This document shows, piece after piece, positions 58,718 through 64,000 of a stretch of 64,000 nucleotides of DNA. Location of the stretch: contig JAINUG010000023.1 in the NCBI GenBank assembly GCA_029706075.1, positions 3,061,438 through 3,125,437 on the forward strand, read 5' to 3'. This stretch comes from Aldrovandia affinis (taxonomy: Eukaryota > Chordata > Actinopteri > Notacanthiformes > Halosauridae). Both the position numbers and the translations under genes were made by a program. How positions within the stretch are numbered: the first letter of the stretch is position 1; each line of letters begins with the position of its first letter. Under the pieces are notes generated by a model, which saw only the letters and a program-made list of their open reading frames with translations, ran no database searches and was not told the origin of the DNA.

Positions 58718-61700
58718 TCACAGAACGGTGCATGTGTCGGTCCTCGAAATGCGTAAAAAGGTGTTGATGTTCATCGCTAAAACCCCACGTTCCCCAAATG
58801 AATCTTCTGGGCTTTCTGGAAATAAAGTCAGGATTCACTTGATTTAAGACAAAAGCAGGGAACTTTTCATTACACACACACACGTATAAATAAACAGAAA
58901 TACAGACAANNNNNNNNNNNNNNNNNNNNNNNNNNNNNNNNNNNNNNNNNNNNNNNNNNNNNNNNNNNNNNNNNNNNNNNNNNNNNNNNNNNNNNNNNNN
59001 NNNNNNNNNACACACAACGAACCCCCCTCGGCTGAACAACTCCTGGTGGGTGAGGTTGAGGACGTCATCGGGCCAGTCAACCCCAGCAAACAGCACGCTG
59101 GGGGTCTTCTTCAGTTCCAACAGGCGAGGAATCTGAGGGGAAACCACGCTGTAAACCACCGCTGTGACCTCACCACTGCTTCACAGTGATGGATTTGTGC
59201 CCGCATTTGTGCCCACCGGTAGCCTGACATGTCCACGCTGTGGGATTTGAACCTGTGACTAGCTGGTGGCTTGAACACTATTCTACTGCGAGGAACTGGA
59301 TCCCATGACCCACCAGTCCAGCTTAAGGAAGTAGCATAAGGTTCAGAAACAGTTGCTGGAGGGTTTGCGGTGCCTGGTCCCCCAAAAAACAATGAGCAAT
59401 TGGTGTGTTTTCTACTCCACAGTAAAGTGTTTCTCAAACCTAGTCCCGGCCAACTGTAACAGTGCGTATGCTGGTTTTTAGAATGATTCATAATTAATAA
59501 ATGGTGCCCCCTGGACCATGGTTGTAAACACTAGCCTATGCTGGCCATGGACGAATGAACCAGTCACCCCCTACCTCTTAACCAGTGAAGCCTTACCGTG
59601 CTGATGTGGTCGGCGATGTCCTCGTTACGTAGGATGATAAGCAGAGGGGTGGAGGAGCCACACCCTTCGAGGTCAAACCGGTCTGGCTCCACGCTCACGT
59701 GACCCTCCGTCTCCAACAGGGTCTACCATTGAAAATAGTGCATAAGTAACGGCTCCTCCATCGCACTGGCAATGACGCATTCATTAATATCTTTACCGCC
59801 ATGAAGGTCTGATGGAGTGCTGGCAGTAATGTAAAGATATTAGGGCTGTATTTTAAAAATGAATCAATAATTTTTTCCCTCATTAGTTGAATTATATTGG
59901 AAAATTAATCGGATGCGAGTTTAAAAAAAATGTTTCGCTGTTTCTTTTCTATGAATTTATCAAGAGGCTTAGCTAAAAACAACTGCTGTTGAAAATGTTA
60001 GCTGTATCTAGCATTAGCTAGCTTAAAACATTTCCGACATTTTGGATCGATTAATAGATTAATCATTACGGTCCTAATAAAAATGTTTCAAGTTTCACAT
60101 TATTTGCATTAACCCTCGTGTTCAGTACTATGGTTTTGCATGCAATAACTTATTATTCGGGATGAAAATGTGGTGCATTCTTTGGGTGAAGTTGAAGCTG
60201 GATTTCAAGGCTCAAACGAATCTACACAGGTTGTAAAGCAGCATCTTCATACAATCTTACGATTACCTTTTTCTGTCTGAAATGTGTATAATTTTGCAAA
60301 CAGAACCAATTTTCCGACTGAATACAAACCTTGGTCTGTTCAAAGAAGGCATCTGCCGACGTCACCAAGATGTAGAACCTGAACTTGACTTTGAAGGACT
60401 GCCTGAGGTTATTGTGAGGACTGCCACACATAGCCTCTTTTAATTGTCTACAGAAGTCACTTCTGTACGGCTGTGAGCTGCTCTCGTTCTTGAGCCGGTC
60501 TGGTCGATGCAGGAGCTTCCGTCCTGAGCAGACATTGCTGATCATGGCCTGGCATGACCTGGCGCACTCAACGGTGATGTTCGAGACCGTGGGACACGGC
60601 TCTGCAACGCTACTGGTGTAAGACAGTCTCTTGAGATGCAGGGGCGTTTCAGAGACTGCAGGGCGGAGGCTGGTGTTGGCTTCGGATGTTCTCAGCCCCA
60701 CACCTTCAGGCACATCCACCTTTATCCTCCGCCTACTGAGAGCAATCGGCGTGCCACGTGGGTCCTCTGAGACGCAGTCCTCCAGTTCGGAAAACTGCAC
60801 CGTCATAGGGCTGCCACAGGGGGAGCTGGTCCTATCTGAAGGGGCGTGCTTCCTCCAAGGGTAGCGTGCAGAACTGCTGGGGTTGGCTTTCTGCTGGTTC
60901 TTTTTTAGAATCTGGCTCATTTTCTCAGAGAAGATGAGGTACTCCAGGTCCAGGGAGGACTGGGTAAGGTCAGGCTGTGCATGGTGTAGCTCCTCCCATT
61001 TCTGGAAAAAGCCATGCAGATGACCGCTCCCCTTGCTTGTGTTATGGATGGTCCTGGTGTGCTCGTTCGACACAGTTTTTGTAATGGGGTAGTTTTCGTA
61101 AGTCTTTCGGTTGCCTTTGTTATCCAACACGGTGATGATGGAAGATGGTCTGATGGCTGGGCCTTCATCACTCTCCTTTTTTATGCGCACACAATTCTGA
61201 CTCACACTCTTTTTCCCACCTTTACAGTAGCTGATCCAGTCCATTTCCTCTGCATCTTTTTCTACATGAGGGACAGAACACGAGGCCCTGCTCCTTCCTA
61301 ACCCTTTGCTTTGATCAGAACCAAGACTAATTTGGCCGGCCTTGCTGTAGTCTAACACTTCATCCATTTCATCATATTCATCCGGACTCCTGGACAGAAA
61401 TTCTGTGCAAAGCTCTGCTTTTCTGTGAATTAACACCTCATCAACTTCCTGTTTGCACCACAGTTGATTTGAGGCAGAATTGCCAATGTGATCACCAACA
61501 GGACTTTGTGCTGCGTCCCCATCTCCTCTAACATCACCAGAGAGGCTGCCAGAACTCACACTCTCCCTGTCCACCAGGATATTGTACCCTTCCTCCTCAC
61601 CCTCATCCTCGTCCCCTCGCTGGACAAGCCATTTTCTTAAATCCCTTGCTGCAGTGTAATTGGCAGCAGAGTGAGAGGACCATTCCATACCCATGGGGCT

Positions 61701-64000
61701 TTCCATTCTTTCTCTCTCAAGCGCCAGGCTGATGTGACCCCCTCCTTGGCGCTTGTCATTTTTGCGGGGCCTCGCGGCTATGACCGGGCTTCCGCTGCGT
61801 GTGTGGGGCCTGCGAGAGTCATGAGCCGGAGGACTGCGTTTGGACACATGGCTGCTGCGTGACTTGCGATTTTGATAACCACGCTGGAAGCTTCCTGTGG
61901 GGCTGGAGGTTTTCATAGCCTCGTGTTCTCTGCGCAATGACCTTAGCATCGAGTCTACAGTGGAGCTGTACTCGCTCAAAGAGAAGGGTTTGGAAGCATT
62001 GTATTGCGCATTATCTGCAGGCAGGTCCTTTCCATCAGAACAAGGCTTGTGTAAACTATGCAAAGAGTCATCGCTGGAGTAATACTTATTTTGGGAACTG
62101 GTCACATGCTGACATAGCTCTAGGTCCGGCTTCAAAAGATGATGGGTACCATCGGGAATAATTTCATTGTCACTGTACAGCAAACGCGCGGTGTTTCCAT
62201 CCTTGTTGTCTGAACATGTGCGGATACTCTGCTGGGGGGAGTCCTCAAAGGTCTCAGGACCCTGGTGTGGCACATCCTCTGAAGGTGTATTGTTACTGGC
62301 TGAATTAGACATGGAGATCTCTGTGGGGCCATACTCAATATGAGGACTGGGTGAACTCTGGCAAGGTTGCAAATCCAACTTGGCTGAATCGATAGTGTTG
62401 GGGACTAATGTAGACTCATTACACAAAGCATCCTCTGCAGTTACAGTGGCTGGTTCATGGTGACTGCACTGTGAGCCATCTCTAGATCCAAGAATCGATG
62501 TATACTGAGGATCCGCTATGGACACAAGACTGCTGTTGTGACAAAGCCTGTGGTCACTGTGTGGGGGGCTCTGGCTGCTTTCTGTAGGTTTGCTTGGGCT
62601 ATTAGCGTTGTGATTTCTGGGTAATGAGTCAGGAAATGGCTGTTCCTGAGGTAGACCGTTCTGTTTAGACATGGCACTGCTTTTTTCATTGGGCGTGTGA
62701 GTGAAGTTAGTACATAGTTCATCATGACTGTGTGACCCCAAGACTTCTGTGGAAATTAATGTAGGTACGACACAGAGTGTAACGTCTGCAGAGGCTGTGC
62801 CACTGTTGGAGTTGGGTTCATTCTTGCAGTTAGGATGGGGCTCATGACTATTTTCTAAAATATGGTCTGAGGTAGGATTGGTGCAGGAGAAGGGTTTCTC
62901 CAGAGTGTACACTGATCGCCGTGTGCTTTTCTGCAATCTGCTGGGACAAGTTTCATTACCACTTTGCTGCAGGTACACTGCAGATACAACCTCCCTGTTT
63001 GAGCCAACAGGGTCAACCTGGGAGCAGCCGTTAAAACAGTAAGGTTCATGATCACATGGTAATTCATCCTGTGTCGGGGTGGGGCTTCTGCTGGTGATTT
63101 CCTCACTGTTTAAACTACTAGCATCAGACAGAGCTGTACGAGTTCCACTGTGGCTACTATTAAGATGGAGGCTGTGATCATAAGGCAGTTCATCTTGTGT
63201 AGGGGTAGGACTTCTGTTTTCAATGGTGCTTTTCTCTGAGTGACAAACTTTGCTTAAGTTATTCCTATCATACAGTGATGTGTGGATCTCACTGTTAACT
63301 GCATCACCTCCACCTAACATTGCTGTGGGCATCTCTTCTTGACCGGCACTCCTATCATGCATTTCATTAAAATCACACACTGCAGTATGCTCCTCTCCTT
63401 TAATTAAATCATTCCCATCATGCATTGCTGGGTGCTTATCATTCCCATCATGCACTGCTGTGCATTCTTCACCCTTACTGAAATCATTCCCATCGCGCAC
63501 TGCTGTGTATTCTTCATCTTTACTGAAATCATTCCCATCATGCACTGCTGTGTGCTCGCCTTTACTGGAATCATTCCCATCATGCACTGCTGAGTGCTCA
63601 TCATTCCCATCATGCACTGCTGTGTGTTCTTCACCCTTACTGAAATCATTCCCATCATGCACTGCTGTGTGCTCCACGCCTTTACTAGAATCATTCCCAT
63701 CATGCATTGCTGGGTGTTCATCATTCCCATCATGCACTGCTGTGCGTTCTTCACCTTTACTGAAATCATTCCCATCGCGCACTGCTGTGTGTTCATCTTT
63801 GCTGAAATCAGTCCCATCATGCACTGCTGTGTGCTCCTCATCACTCACATCTTGCAATGTTGTGTGTTTCTCGTCTTTACTGGAATCATTCCCATCATAC
63901 GTTGTGTGTTTCTCGTCTTTACTGGAATCATTCCCATCACGCACTGCTGTGCATTCTTCATCTTTGCTGAAATCAGTCCCATCATGCACTGCTGTGTGCT
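58718..64000 (-). CDS. tasor2: TASOR2 (FAM208B), 3' exons, partial and interrupted by a gap
   Basis: Exons placed: beyond 64,000 to 60330 (large exon), 59722-59597, 59132 into the gap at 59,009, and 58815-58718 (stop TGA). The large exon ends with a conserved block ([18 protein letters not shown], and [13 protein letters not shown] shortly before the donor). Next come [34 protein letters not shown] and [20 protein letters not shown] with [14 protein letters not shown], and the last exon has [14 protein letters not shown]. These match the C-terminal region of vertebrate TASOR2 as I know it. TASOR2 is a paralogue of the HUSH subunit TASOR, and its own role is less clear. The 5' part of the large exon encodes a degenerate 15-residue repeat. 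Coding sequence expected between 59,010 and 58,815 is absent because of the gap. Confidence 0.85.
58910..59009. other. Assembly gap (100 N)
   Basis: Exactly 100 Ns, the usual placeholder for a gap of unknown size. CA-rich sequence lies on both sides (ACACACACAC near 58,872 and ACACACAACG at 59,010), so a CA microsatellite probably broke the assembly. At least one tasor2 exon is missing here. Confidence 0.95.
63370..64000 (-). repeat. 45-bp coding minisatellite in the tasor2 large exon
   Basis: About 16 full or shortened units of 45 bp encode [15 protein letters not shown]-type 15-residue repeats. Some units are shortened to 10 residues ([10 protein letters not shown]) or 14. All length changes are multiples of three, so the frame is kept. 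It runs off the window end. Confidence 0.9.

Overview
This is a piece of a ray-finned fish (teleost-type) nuclear genome. The grounds are spliced vertebrate genes with GT-AG introns, fish-type tRNA-derived SINEs, Tc1 and hAT DNA transposons, a CR1/L2-like LINE and abundant CA microsatellites. I cannot name the species. The gene order il15ra-like, fbh1, ankrd16, gdi2, tasor2 matches, as far as I recall it, the neighbourhood on human chromosome 10p15, so this looks like a conserved syntenic block.

Layout. (1) 1-7,209, + strand: the 3' part of an IL15RA-like cytokine receptor gene (mucin-like stalk, membrane-proximal, transmembrane and cytoplasmic exons; sushi exons would lie upstream of the window). 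(2) 8,623-26,680, - strand: a complete fbh1 (FBXO18) F-box DNA helicase gene. I placed 21 coding exons whose phases all agree, giving 1,050 residues. (3) 27,778-33,903, + strand: ankrd16, head to head with fbh1 across about 1.1 kb. Two intron-bearing tRNA-Tyr genes lie in its first intron and a decayed third copy in a later intron. One short ankyrin exon is missing or broken. (4) 36,844-55,572, + strand: a complete gdi2 Rab GDP-dissociation inhibitor gene, 11 exons, 447 residues. (5) 58,718 to beyond 64,000, - strand: the 3' part of tasor2 (FAM208B), with a 100-N assembly gap that appears to have swallowed coding sequence.

The introns are rich in mobile DNA: a Tc1-type element with an uninterrupted 345-codon transposase, two internally deleted hAT elements with perfect 8-bp target duplications and BED-finger remnants, a nearly open LINE split by a SINE, several MITEs, and a 526-bp inverted-repeat element carrying many copies of the word TGACTTAGGC.

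The most unusual pattern is that several minisatellites were built from splice junctions. In fbh1 the donors of exons 13 and 17 and the acceptor of exon 12, and in gdi2 the acceptor of exon 5, are each tandemly copied together with the adjoining exon bases. This leaves runs of decoy splice sites next to the real ones. I found no bacterial-type systems, CRISPR arrays or operons.
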